A stretch of 64,000 nucleotides of DNA from contig BLSF01000016.1 in the NCBI GenBank assembly GCA_012862575.1, positions 434,001 through 498,000 on the forward strand. Direction: 5' to 3'. The notes beneath the pieces were generated by a model. That model had not been told where the DNA came from. It was given only the letters and a program-made list of their open reading frames with translations, and made no database searches. Shown one piece after another: positions 22,601 through 30,596 of this stretch. This stretch comes from Parietichytrium sp. I65-24A. Lineage: Eukaryota; Sar; Bigyra; Thraustochytrida; Thraustochytriidae. The position numbers and the translations under genes were made by a program. How positions within the stretch are numbered: the first letter of the stretch is position 1; every line of letters begins with the position of its first letter.

Positions 22601-25600
22601 AAACTATCGCATCTGTTGGTGTCGAGGCTTCATCTTACTCGCCGTTGAGCATGGCTGCTTTGCAAGACTTGGCTTGGCGTCTGAAGGGAGACATGGCGAA
22701 TGACAAAGTATTGCTCAGCTCGGAGCCCATGGATGAGCTCATCGCTTCCATGTACAGCTTCATGTGGGACGGAGCCTTCAACGAGAGGGATGCAATTGAT
22801 TCCAGTGGCGATAGTCATCTCGACGAAGCGCTGAGAAAAGGCGTCGATCAGTCTATTTTTCATAGCAGTGGCGGATTAACCGACGCATGGGCCAACAAGC
22901 TCCAAATGGGGCTCGGAAGGTTGTGCCAGGATATTCCCAGCGTGTTGGTATTTCGCTTTCTTCGAGGCTCTGGAGTGGGCAGTGACTCTGGTCAAACGAG
23001 GGACCGTGCGGTTCTGCCCTATGGCAGCCTCATATCTGTTCGGGACCGTGGCCCGCGTCTTGGGCAGCTAGACATGTGTATGTCGTACCTCCTCTTCTTT
23101 CATTCACAGGACATGCAGCCTCTCAGCCTGATGCAGCCAGAAAGCGACTTGTCTTCGTTGGACTCGAAAGTCCTGGAGGGTTTGTTCACTTCTACCGAGA
23201 GTGCTCTCCTACAAGCTTCCGGTGCTGGGGATGTTGCCGAGATTGAGGATATTTTCGTCCGCTCGACCCTCGGTGTTGTCCAGTCATTGCGAGAATCGGG
23301 CTCCCCTTCGTCGAGTTCTAAAATGTTGACCCTGGTCGCACTATTCCGGCTTCATGCTCTCGTTCCTCGGGACGCTATCGATCCATCCACGCAGCTTCTG
23401 ACTCACCTTGAACTGGAGAAGAGAATGATATCTGGCATCCATTCCTTGCTCGAGAGAAGGGCAGCTTTTGATCGTTGCAGTGGTCTTGCGTACGGACCGG
23501 AAGAACATGGCGAATCACCTCTACGCGCGGCTTCACAGCAGCTTGACGCTTCGATATTGTCTTTGGAAAGCCAAACGATTTACCGCCCTACTGGGTCAAA
23601 GGCGAACCTGTACGGGAAATTCTTCTCAGAAGCCACTGGCTTTTGCAACACACTAGGCTCGGCGGAGACTGTGCATAAACTTATTCATTCCATCGAAGTA
23701 GGCGACCGCAATGCCATCATGGAGGAGCAGATGTGGCAGGATGCCTCGGCCCAGCTTTGCAGGCAGCTCGGGAAACAGTTCGGGGGGTATTCGGACTTGG
23801 TTCAGCCGTTTCTCACCGCAGTTTATCAACTCAAACACGGGTTGAGAAAGATGATTTGGGAAAAGTTTGGTAAGCCAAGCTCCGAAGAAGAAACTCTTGC
23901 CCAGTCGCGTCGTATTCTTGCAAGCTTTCCGGCCTCTATCGTCGGTGTGGATAAGGAGGCTTCAATTTCTCAATTAAATGCTCTACAGTCTGTTCTGAGC
24001 TCAAAGCGCTCCTTCGACCGGAAAGGCTGGACACTTGCGCTTCGCGCAGCTTTCGAGCGAGCTTTGGCATGTGTGATGTACAAGAACCAAGCTGCTGGGG
24101 TCTCGGAGGAAGTTGAAGCTGCAGTTGCCTCGAACGACTGGCGCGTATTGGACAGTATCATTTCTGCTTTTTCAGACCAATACGCGGCTGACAAAGAGGA
24201 GGAGCGAAAGCTGAAGGAAGAGGAAGAGTTAGCGGTGAAGTACAAAACAAAGGAGCACGTAATGGATGGAGCACCATCTGCCGAGAAGGACGAGGACGCT
24301 TTTCGCGAGATGTTTCCGGATTTTCACGGAGAATTCGAAAAAGTGCGTGAGGATGTTTTGCGCGAGCTCAACGAGGATTACGACTATGGGCTTGATGACG
24401 ACGCTGCCGCGGACGGCAAAGGGGAAGACGGGGATGACGACGAGGAGAGCAACTCACTAGTTAGCGTCGACAAGGAAGTTTACATTGATCTCGTTCGTGG
24501 CGCGCTAAAAGTAGTTGCTGGTGATCTTCTGGAACAGCTGCGCGGGAACACCAAGAAGAGGCGGAAGGAACTGGAGAGCCCGGCCGAACTATACCAAAAA
24601 CAAATGCAAAAGAGCTTTGCTTCCGGATACCATGCTGCTGGCTACCACGCAGATCCACACCGTGTTGAGTGCGAAGTTGGAGGGCACCTTCATGCTCTGT
24701 CTCTGGCAATCAAAGATTTACAAAAGAAGGCTGCCCCGTCCGCTCCACCACAGCTCGTGAAGAGTTCGTCCGTAGAGGGTGAGGAGAAGGATGAAGAAAA
24801 CCCCAGCGAAGAAGAGATTGACACCGATGTCATTCCTAAAGGTGTTGACTTGCACAGAGAGTCATTCGTTGACGAAGTTGTGCTTTTGGAATCACCTCTG
24901 GAGAGGCTTTCGGGTCGCCTTGCGGCGCTGTTACGGCAGTGGCCTGAAAATGCGATTCTTCTGCAGCTTGCAAAGCTGACCATGCGCCTGCGCGAATTGC
25001 CGGTATCTTGCCCGCTCATGCGCGCCTTGGTCGGGATAGAGACCTTGCTGCGCGTCGCGAACGACTGGGAAGTAGTTGCTCACAGGCAAGTGTCCATTGC
25101 AGAGGAGCTAAAGCCGCTCATTCGCCTTGTGGTTCGATGGAGAAAGTTGGAATTGCAATCTTGGCCGTTTGTTCTAGCTCAGAGAGAACAATCTGTGATT
25201 GGCGAGGCGAACCTGTGGTTCTATGATGTCTACCGCGTTTTCGGAAGCGAGTTTGAAAAGTCGGCTACTGACGCAGGTGTCGAAGCGATGGAATCGCAAG
25301 TCTTCACGACTATGGACCAATTCGCGCGAACTTCGACGTTGGGTACATTTCGAACTCGACTGGTTCTTCTGCGCGCACTTCGAAAGCTTCTCGAGATGCG
25401 CCTTTTGCAATCGAACGGCATCGCGGCGGAGAATGAGAATGCTGACATTCGCCGCAGGTGTAACATTCTCTGGCACTTGGAGAACTACTACGTGCAGTAT
25501 GCTCCAGACGTTCAAGCAACTCTGGAGCGCGAAAAGGCTCCAATCGTGAAAAAGTTGCGGGACCACACGAAATTGGCTCGCTGGGACGATCGCAACTACT

Positions 25601-28600
25601 TTGCGCTTAAAGAAAGTGCGGAGAAGTCTCATAGGTTTCTGCATAAGCTGTCGAAAGACTACGACGAAATTCTGCAACAAGTTGCGTACGCTACGATGGA
25701 GTATGTCACGGACAGTCGTGTGAAGCAAAAGCAGACGAGTGGGTCCGGGCCGCAGGTTCTTGTCGAATTGGACGATATTGAGACCAAGTCGATTAGAAGG
25801 GTTACACCACTTCCACTAAGAGTGCTCTCTCCGTCGCAAATCGAAAGCCTCGTCTTGACTGGTGAAGACGTAGGACTAGAGACACCCAAAGGGTACGGCA
25901 AGAGGCTTCCATCTCTTGCAAAGCGGATGTCCAAGCTCTGCAAGAAAGACATTGCTTCGGTACTGCGGGGCGACTTCTGGCAGTCGGGGGTTTCGGCGAG
26001 CTCAAATGTGAATGAAGCCATTGTCGACCGTATCCAATCTCTTCGAACGGGCAAGGCACCTCAAAGTGCAAAGCAGCGTGCTCTCGTAGATCTTTTTCGA
26101 GAACTCAAGACGAATGGGGTCACCCATGCAAGACCAGACAACAAAATGCTGTTCAAGGGCCAAGACCAGCACAACTCGATGTATTCACTGTTTTCAATTG
26201 CTCCGGTAACGGTCGGAGACCTCTCTGCTGCTGGTGTGGACCCCGAAGCTGCGAGGACGTGGAAGCGGTTCGAGCGAGACTACTTTAAGTCCCTCGCTCA
26301 ATTGCAACGACTGAGGCATACCCTTGCTGTAGGGGAATGCTTTCCGGAAATTCCATTCAACATTTTCCAACGCTGCTTAGCTATCTCAGAGCATGGCTAT
26401 GAGCTTATGGCTGATCAACGAGAATCTATTGGGTTCTTGGTTGGCAAGCAATCGAAGCTTCACAAAGCATTGGAAGGGCTAGGAAGGCTGCCAGAAATGG
26501 CATATCCAATGAGCACGGCTGCAACTTCTAAAGCAGAGGAGCTTACAGTACTCCTGTCATCTTTGCAGAACCACTTAGCTGAGCTGAACCAACTCCAAGT
26601 TGAGGTGGGCAACCTTCCTCCGGCTGCAGACCTCGCGCGGTTCTTGAAGCAGCGGGGTGCCAAGGACCTGGCCATGATTGCAGAAGAACGAGTTGCTCTC
26701 GGGCAGTCTCAGGCGTCTATTCTCAGCGTGAGCGCAGCTATTGATGAACTTGACAAGCTACTGGCAACACACGTTCTCGCCACGGCACGGTTGTCTTCTC
26801 AGGAAGGTGACGGGTTCATCACCACAACTGCCTGGGAATCCCTCAGCGCATTTGCTTCTGAGGGCGTTCATGATATTGAGCACCGTGTTGAAGCCATGCG
26901 CACTCTTTGCAGTTGGCTGCCTCGTTCCGTCTCTCAGGAAGGCGAGCTACTCTGCAGAAAGATTCGTGAAGCGGCATCAGATCTCGCATCGTACGTTGTG
27001 TCTCCAGTGTCTTGTGAGACGGAAGTTGATGCTGCCTTCCTTGATGACGGAGTAGAGTCTCTGTTGATTGCGTTTCAGGAAGTTCGTAAAATAACGATGG
27101 AATGCGAAGCCGCTGAAAAGATCGAGGGCGAGGATGCCGCTGTCGACACCATCCTTGCACACCACACCAGGCTACTAAAAATCTGCAATCTTCTCGCCGC
27201 TCCGGATGCAGAGCGCCTCTTGCTCGGTTTGAGAACAAAGCTGCCAATTTTGTGCGCGAAAACGCGCGCAGAGGATGGTTTCGCCCGCTCCGAAGAATGG
27301 CTCAAATCGATCTCGATCGGGATCCAGAGCTTGCTGGCGTCCTTCCACAGTCTTTGTGTTGATATGATCGCGTCAAGCGTCGAATTTTGCGGCAATCTCG
27401 GTCGTCTCGAGTTTCTCTTGCTTCGAATTTTCAGGACCTTGGCCGCGAATGGCTACTGTAAGCCCGCTGAAGAGGAAGAAGACGATGGCGAGGGGGGCGG
27501 AAATGACATGACGGAGGCCGACGGCACCGGAATGGGCGAAGGCCAAGGTCGGCAAGATGTTTCTGATCAGATCGAGGACGAAGAGCAGCTGCTGGGCTTG
27601 AAGAAGGACAAGGAGGACATGCCAGAGGAGGAGAAGAAGGATGACCAAAATAAGCAACAAAACGACGAAGAGAAGGAGGAGGGGCTCGAGATGGAGAATG
27701 AATTCGAGGGCGATATGTTTGACCTCGACGACGACCAGAAAGATGACAAAGACAATGAGGAGGAAGATGAAGACGAAGAAGAGCTGGATCGCGAGATGGG
27801 AGATTTGGATCGCGACAAGGAAAATGTGGTTGACGAGAAGTTGTGGGAAAACGAAGACGAAGAGGATGAGGAGCAGAAGGACGAAGACGAGACGTTTGAA
27901 AAGGATGCTCCGATGGCAGGTGATAACGACGAAGACGACGAGCTCCGAGCCAAGGAGAACGACGAGGAGGAGGAGAAGAAGAAGGATAAGCAAAAGGAAA
28001 AAGACGGAGAAGAGCAGGACGACAAGCAGGGCAAAGAAGATAAGAAGGACAAGAATGATGATGCCGATAACCAGCAAGACGAAGAGGACAATATGGAGGA
28101 ACGTGTCGACGACGGCGAAAACGTGGAGGATCGCCACATGGATCTTCCCGAACGTGAGGACGATGGTGGGGAAGAGGAGTTCGACCTCCCAGAGGAAATG
28201 CAGCTGGAAGAGGCAGATGGCGGCGACGAAGATGAAGAAAACGCCCAAGACGAGGGCGACGAAGATGTTGACGATCCTGACGGTGACGAAGAGAATGCAG
28301 ATGATGTCGAAGAGCACATGTCCATGGATGGCGATGACAACGAAGACGAAGGCGAAAGCGGCGACGAAGTTGACGGAAAGGACGATGTTGCTGGCGACGA
28401 TCAGTCACTGGAGGACCGCGACAATCAGAACGAAGAAGAGGAAGGGGATCCAAGCAAAGTGGAGGCGGCGGAAGACGCGGCAGAGGACGATCAAGAGAAG
28501 AAAGAGCAAGAAGATGAGCTCAAGACCAATTTGCCAGAGAACACGCAAGACAGCCAGGACGAGGAGATGGACCGTGCTTTTGGTACGGACGCTCCGAAGC

Positions 28601-30438
28601 CTGGGCAGCAAGATGAGGATGCCGATGAGGAGATGGAACAGAAGAAGCGCGAGGCGGTAAACGCACGGAGTGAAGAGGAGAAGGAAAAGCAAGACCAAAA
28701 GGATACGAGCAAAGGGGCATCTCAAGGGAACAACAATGACGAAGCTCCCATGGACGACTCTAAGGATTGGCAGAAGGACGAACGCCAAGAGAATGGTGGC
28801 GAGGAGCCGAAAGAGAAGGAGGAGGAGGAGCAGCGCGCGCCCCTCTCAGAGCGGATGGATCGTCAAAAACCAAATCCGTGGGCAAATCCTGGCAAAGCCT
28901 CTGAATCGTGGCATCGTCGTCTGCAGATGCTCAAGGAAGAAGAGCGAGAGGATGCTGATGCACATGAAAAAGAGGAGGACGACAAGGATGCTCAAGACAA
29001 GGAAGAAGACGAGGGCCCCGAGCCGGAGTCGCGCGAGAACCTTCCTGACGAGAACGAGCGCGTTTTCGACTTTAGCGCAAAGAAGGACGAGTCTACCGAC
29101 CAAGTTCTTGCACCTACTCAAAACGAGGAGGACGAGGCTCAGGACAAGTCCGACAACATGATGGAGGAGGACAACGAGGAGCAGACAGAAAGCAAGAGGA
29201 AAGAAAATCCGAATGTTCTTGAAAACGACAACAGCGAGGAGAAAGACGAAGGCGATGAAGCAGAGGACGAAGAAGAGGAGGAGCGACAGCCAATGAAGAA
29301 GCGCCAAAAGACAAATCCTGACGAGTCCTCCAAGGCGAAGGACAAGAAATCTTCGGAAAGTGATAAACTGAAACCCGCTGAAGGTGACGGCGAGAGGGGA
29401 GATGGCGAAGGCGAGGAGACGGAAGGTGCGGAAGCAGAAGCCCTCATAAAGACTGAAGTTGAAGATCTCTTGAGGGTCAAAGGGGAGGAGCTGGAGGAAG
29501 ATGAGGGTTCAGATGAGGAAGTTATGGACATTGATGATCTGAACGCGGAAGAGAATCCCGAGCTAGCTCCGGCCGACCATGAAATGTGGAGCACCCTTGC
29601 AGGCGACACGATGGAAAGCTCTCAGCGGCTGTGCGAGCAATTGCGGCTGCTCTTGGAGCCAACACTCGCGACCAAGCTGCGTGGCGACTACAGGACAGGG
29701 AAAAGGATTAACATGCGCCGCGTCATTCCTTACATCGCAAGCCAGTTTCGAAAGGACAAGATATGGCTTCGAAGAACCAAGCCCAGCAAGCGCGAATACC
29801 AAGTCGTTCTAGCGATCGACGACTCCAAGTCCATGGCTCCTTGTAAAGATCGAGCGCTTCACGCCTTGGCCATTATGACGAAAGCAATGACGAAGCTTGA
29901 AGTTGGTCAGGTGGGAGTGGTCAGTTTTGGTGAGACTGTGAAGACCGTGCATAGCCTCGATCGCCCTTTCACTGATGTGGCAGGAGCTGAGGCAGTATCA
30001 AACTTCCGTTTTGATCAAGAAAAGACCGCCATCGAAGAAGGTATCGAGAGGATCATAAGTATGTTTGAAGAAGCTCGGCAGAACGTTTCGTTCAGTGCGA
30101 GTTCTCCCGGCCAAAAGATGGAATTTCGGCAGTTGGCGTTCTTCATTTCGGATGGGCGTTTTGATGGCGCGGTTCGAGACAGAGTGAAGCGAATGATCCG
30201 TGAGGCCATCCACAACAAGATGTTTATCGTGCTCGTGATCGTGGAGACCCCTGGTTCAGAAAGTATTCTCGCGACTCGGCAGGTGTCTTTTAAGAAGGGC
30301 AAGGTGAAGATGAGCGCTTATCTGGATGATTACCCGTTCCCCCTCTATGTACTTCTCGAAGAGATGGCTTCGCTTCCCGAAGTTCTCGCTGACGCGCTTC
30401 GGCAGTGGTTTGAGCTGCTGTCTTCCAGCACGGACTAG
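13627..30438 (+). CDS. MDN1: Midasin (Rea1/MDN1), giant six-AAA+ ATPase of 60S maturation
   Basis: One uninterrupted 5,603-codon frame, close to the human length (about 5,600) and longer than yeast (4,910). Six Walker A motifs mark the ring: GRSGSGKS (about residue 175), GETGCGKTS (539), GPTSSGKTT (1021), GETGCGKTT (1323), GSPGVGKTS (1743) and GASGTGKTS (2071). Each is followed by a Walker B block such as VLLDEINLA; in AAA6 it is VVLDNANLC, with DN in place of DE. A long helical linker (about 2400-4600) leads to a very acidic D/E/K region (about 4612-5312). A C-terminal VWA/MIDAS domain carries D5398-x-S5400-x-S5402. Known role: it pulls Ytm1 and Rsa4 from nucleolar and nuclear pre-60S particles through the MIDAS domain. 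The ATG follows GGAGG; no intron is needed. Confidence 0.98.
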   Translation: MQQEARKTLLALQQAARENQSSAESNLKRSEACLALLRLLRSSEAQSDAGVAQMQWPRPALMRWASQNSDTELRTLAGACVSLLMGLPEEEAESVILGESKGVDDARHRAFDVLKRASVAAEQDDDAEMQDETETGQGLETDAGQAAVMIETETSSRNVHKVVMALRTGCPVLLQGRSGSGKSLVVKEVARRFGKLEDLVELQLDDQMDSKTLLGTYVCTDIPGEFKWQPGALTQAVQKGCWVFIEDIDRTPFEILAALIPLFESRQLLLSNRDQVLKAAPGFQIIATTRSSVAGIGMMSIDLWTTVSIEPLPRLELGVVAQHRYPNINVHLLELMLETFYRIAFAPSKQKSGPTIKKEQLEGQSMEEKEAKADSGSEDVELAPIVRRGIPGRSPSERDFFKWLQRVSSMVNLSTSDRMNSGGMIIEREREAVVLEALDCFIAGMPALENRLAMTEWMAALWNLSGEDLAKRVSQLKPQVVMPKNSSSIQVGRVSLSKSTLRQAGAEDVTGKVAATGVSMRLLEQLSACVKMSEPILLVGETGCGKTSMVQHLAKLMNKNLVAQNMHVQSDSTELLGGYKPVQLQYLARPLYQHFVDIFCNLFSESSNQKFLIAVHESLEKSNWKKLSKAFLRACDMAATKLAKRRLQEDEADTNSPKYKKATDGSKVLNDASRRSSGEDDTEMQLAADARHASLVNAWDKFRADAERFEGQRKRVETSFAFSFEEGALVKAIKDGDWVLLDEINLATGETLERLNSLLDDDQGTLSLTERGDLERIKRHPEFRLFAAMNPATDFGKKDLPPALRSRFTELYVDEVVDQADLRLVVSHYLSDIADAPVQEIVTYYLKMRSLSEEQKILDGANHPPRYSLRTLCRSLSTARLLLTRGFGLSRALYEGFAMTFATLLNEASYKVVMKFTKKTFVPDLASKALESPPRCPGGKSGKDKFILCDKFWVEKGPRLTRNAAELLPENRDEVLQALLRQEESEAESIIKNFVITKSVSVNVQSLARAVAAHKYPILLQGPTSSGKTTMVAYLAAKTGHKCVRINNHEYTDLQEYMGTYVSDAKGNLAFREGILVEAVRKGYWIVLDELNLAPSEVLEALNRLLDDNRELFIPETQEVVRPHPSFMLFATQNPPGMYGGRKILSRAFRNRFLELHVGEIPAEELETILNQRCKLAPPFCKVLVNVMTDLQMHRQQSRLFAGKDGFITPRDLLRWANRSPSTYEELAVEGFCLLGDRVRVQVDKDTVKSVIEKHCKTELTDELLYPDTGDAFRKTKEQMSADPELAEFARQTGIFGVVWTKAMNRVYALVKRCLDNKEPVLLVGETGCGKTTVCQLLALHNSQQLQILNCHQNTDTADILGSLRPIRGKAQIVKQMQIVVAQAMGTAQDDETPLPTNVDELESMLEVYIANTEVGDEKLAEALVEAKDLARQHRALFEWQDGPLVSGMRDGDMFLLDELSLAEDAVLERLNSVLEPSRTLFLAEKGGDQVEEIVANERFRILGTMNPGGDYGKKELSPALRNRFTEIWIPPIHDRSDLQQIVNQYFAQAFEASEFVQLRDLCESFAVSLVDFFHWFNHGEAQGEHTLVSLSLRDLISWSSFIIATLKSQTHAGWQSYVHGAGLVLLDGLGLGSGLSFDTCNQLRLKSYTKLLEQIPKEAREDVMHRDVLLQHAVHGKLPSSDQLIVISDQDQQKFGIEPFSINLGPKFAEEQVSYAMNAPTTAMNLIRVLRAMQLSRPILLEGSPGVGKTSLIASLAKMSGHRLVRINLSEQTDFSDLIGSDIPAGSESGSKGGAGGAKFIWSDGVFLSALKAGDWVLLDELNLASQSVLEGLNACLDHRSTVYVPELDQSFHCPPTFRVFAAQNPLQQGGGRKGLPKSFLNRFTKVFVDSLTNTDYEFIVTTVYPSIPAEIVRSIVHFNATIVQDIVETPKYARAGSPWEFNLRDIFRLCELCVPNGEVLDRQTWMRKLLTNVALVYFDRLRTDSDRARIRQAFDACFGNAGLEWKQRRIELNLTPKQFVVGSVELPRTPWNWSENLQVGGVAPFLPRSSIPVLEHIAKCVEKQWPVLLVGASGTGKTSMLRYLATMCNRTLHEFAVTSSTDSTELLGCFEQYDADRKNKIYRVRLVRLLEYLLSRVLLQGSKFQKKSKRIAKLEKLRQRLDAVDRHDSKQALRFTSKQEEELRQIAEDEATALEVAKDVLDSVVVSLNSSDASFAQKELAELSQAALERQASLMESTDASNGANIGAFEWVDGTLVRAMEKGDWVVLDNANLCNPTVLDRLNPVLELGGELMINECGMVNGLPRIVKPHPDFRVFLVMDPHYGEISRAMRNRCVEVALIEPKPEELVEIGDAQRALRYMGIPEMFVECMATNGAVRCARDLVKWAKEFLAHGRRTLTGEGAFVALQDSFRLVFGDGCKHQDSLAQAESNSALVHEVFSSIRFTKFWLCESRLFSVIGDVQTLSDKPTSEFLQSATDHDFEVRSWLLGEAGQQEVMDNLLEGLNAIKSLALSCELIRSPQGVASGDAATYMPYLRHQVDAERLEQGDVQHLVGQCFQLVANCVTFRAHDSREEQTLKSHEGYWPTSLMEGLLLFRVGKVSKEDFGTVSSGVIPLLLPALYAVDDFVMRCVQALLELALKFDRDQMRCVVLSLIHISRIQDYIRFHFGEVRMSTTATEDEEDEDDENEGSVGEDIGSRRGGVLDVERGLAMYSVLQTRLSKAIHSCLSAFGESWRSVEQSFGVVLHHVCAIDSSLGPRTSRSFDALGNFATLASERHVGLGTSNQTSHVSELVAKAVWEQSGHPKALASEELYLLSERIRKLVFALANGEEMSFSGLVKHAHTSFLLSTGDIHGLLDALCTIQWLNHQVKGESGSLIQGSFASSTSLTGISSWLDTLEAQVEFKRRTILEKPLLQQFVDRWAVDNSLIDKVAGTDEPEKLELPSNLSASWTWLTFSQLKPLVDHWVSGAAAKLAEGILRGVGNHESRVLLQTIASVGVEASSYSPLSMAALQDLAWRLKGDMANDKVLLSSEPMDELIASMYSFMWDGAFNERDAIDSSGDSHLDEALRKGVDQSIFHSSGGLTDAWANKLQMGLGRLCQDIPSVLVFRFLRGSGVGSDSGQTRDRAVLPYGSLISVRDRGPRLGQLDMCMSYLLFFHSQDMQPLSLMQPESDLSSLDSKVLEGLFTSTESALLQASGAGDVAEIEDIFVRSTLGVVQSLRESGSPSSSSKMLTLVALFRLHALVPRDAIDPSTQLLTHLELEKRMISGIHSLLERRAAFDRCSGLAYGPEEHGESPLRAASQQLDASILSLESQTIYRPTGSKANLYGKFFSEATGFCNTLGSAETVHKLIHSIEVGDRNAIMEEQMWQDASAQLCRQLGKQFGGYSDLVQPFLTAVYQLKHGLRKMIWEKFGKPSSEEETLAQSRRILASFPASIVGVDKEASISQLNALQSVLSSKRSFDRKGWTLALRAAFERALACVMYKNQAAGVSEEVEAAVASNDWRVLDSIISAFSDQYAADKEEERKLKEEEELAVKYKTKEHVMDGAPSAEKDEDAFREMFPDFHGEFEKVREDVLRELNEDYDYGLDDDAAADGKGEDGDDDEESNSLVSVDKEVYIDLVRGALKVVAGDLLEQLRGNTKKRRKELESPAELYQKQMQKSFASGYHAAGYHADPHRVECEVGGHLHALSLAIKDLQKKAAPSAPPQLVKSSSVEGEEKDEENPSEEEIDTDVIPKGVDLHRESFVDEVVLLESPLERLSGRLAALLRQWPENAILLQLAKLTMRLRELPVSCPLMRALVGIETLLRVANDWEVVAHRQVSIAEELKPLIRLVVRWRKLELQSWPFVLAQREQSVIGEANLWFYDVYRVFGSEFEKSATDAGVEAMESQVFTTMDQFARTSTLGTFRTRLVLLRALRKLLEMRLLQSNGIAAENENADIRRRCNILWHLENYYVQYAPDVQATLEREKAPIVKKLRDHTKLARWDDRNYFALKESAEKSHRFLHKLSKDYDEILQQVAYATMEYVTDSRVKQKQTSGSGPQVLVELDDIETKSIRRVTPLPLRVLSPSQIESLVLTGEDVGLETPKGYGKRLPSLAKRMSKLCKKDIASVLRGDFWQSGVSASSNVNEAIVDRIQSLRTGKAPQSAKQRALVDLFRELKTNGVTHARPDNKMLFKGQDQHNSMYSLFSIAPVTVGDLSAAGVDPEAARTWKRFERDYFKSLAQLQRLRHTLAVGECFPEIPFNIFQRCLAISEHGYELMADQRESIGFLVGKQSKLHKALEGLGRLPEMAYPMSTAATSKAEELTVLLSSLQNHLAELNQLQVEVGNLPPAADLARFLKQRGAKDLAMIAEERVALGQSQASILSVSAAIDELDKLLATHVLATARLSSQEGDGFITTTAWESLSAFASEGVHDIEHRVEAMRTLCSWLPRSVSQEGELLCRKIREAASDLASYVVSPVSCETEVDAAFLDDGVESLLIAFQEVRKITMECEAAEKIEGEDAAVDTILAHHTRLLKICNLLAAPDAERLLLGLRTKLPILCAKTRAEDGFARSEEWLKSISIGIQSLLASFHSLCVDMIASSVEFCGNLGRLEFLLLRIFRTLAANGYCKPAEEEEDDGEGGGNDMTEADGTGMGEGQGRQDVSDQIEDEEQLLGLKKDKEDMPEEEKKDDQNKQQNDEEKEEGLEMENEFEGDMFDLDDDQKDDKDNEEEDEDEEELDREMGDLDRDKENVVDEKLWENEDEEDEEQKDEDETFEKDAPMAGDNDEDDELRAKENDEEEEKKKDKQKEKDGEEQDDKQGKEDKKDKNDDADNQQDEEDNMEERVDDGENVEDRHMDLPEREDDGGEEEFDLPEEMQLEEADGGDEDEENAQDEGDEDVDDPDGDEENADDVEEHMSMDGDDNEDEGESGDEVDGKDDVAGDDQSLEDRDNQNEEEEGDPSKVEAAEDAAEDDQEKKEQEDELKTNLPENTQDSQDEEMDRAFGTDAPKPGQQDEDADEEMEQKKREAVNARSEEEKEKQDQKDTSKGASQGNNNDEAPMDDSKDWQKDERQENGGEEPKEKEEEEQRAPLSERMDRQKPNPWANPGKASESWHRRLQMLKEEEREDADAHEKEEDDKDAQDKEEDEGPEPESRENLPDENERVFDFSAKKDESTDQVLAPTQNEEDEAQDKSDNMMEEDNEEQTESKRKENPNVLENDNSEEKDEGDEAEDEEEEERQPMKKRQKTNPDESSKAKDKKSSESDKLKPAEGDGERGDGEGEETEGAEAEALIKTEVEDLLRVKGEELEEDEGSDEEVMDIDDLNAEENPELAPADHEMWSTLAGDTMESSQRLCEQLRLLLEPTLATKLRGDYRTGKRINMRRVIPYIASQFRKDKIWLRRTKPSKREYQVVLAIDDSKSMAPCKDRALHALAIMTKAMTKLEVGQVGVVSFGETVKTVHSLDRPFTDVAGAEAVSNFRFDQEKTAIEEGIERIISMFEEARQNVSFSASSPGQKMEFRQLAFFISDGRFDGAVRDRVKRMIREAIHNKMFIVLVIVETPGSESILATRQVSFKKGKVKMSAYLDDYPFPLYVLLEEMASLPEVLADALRQWFELLSSSTD

Positions 30439-30596
30439 CTGTGAAGGAATTTTTGGCGACTCACTCTGATGGATCGGGGGCGTGGCTTTGGCTCTCGAAA
30501 CAACATCTACGACAACTACAACAGCGATCCACCACCGTCTCTTTTGACTTTTTATTATTGTACAATTGGTTGCGAAATGTTAAGCAATATATGATT

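Noticed and set aside
27373-28453. Antisense frames of 314 and 340 codons
   Set aside because: They are shadows of the repetitive GAA/GAC codons of midasin's acidic region.
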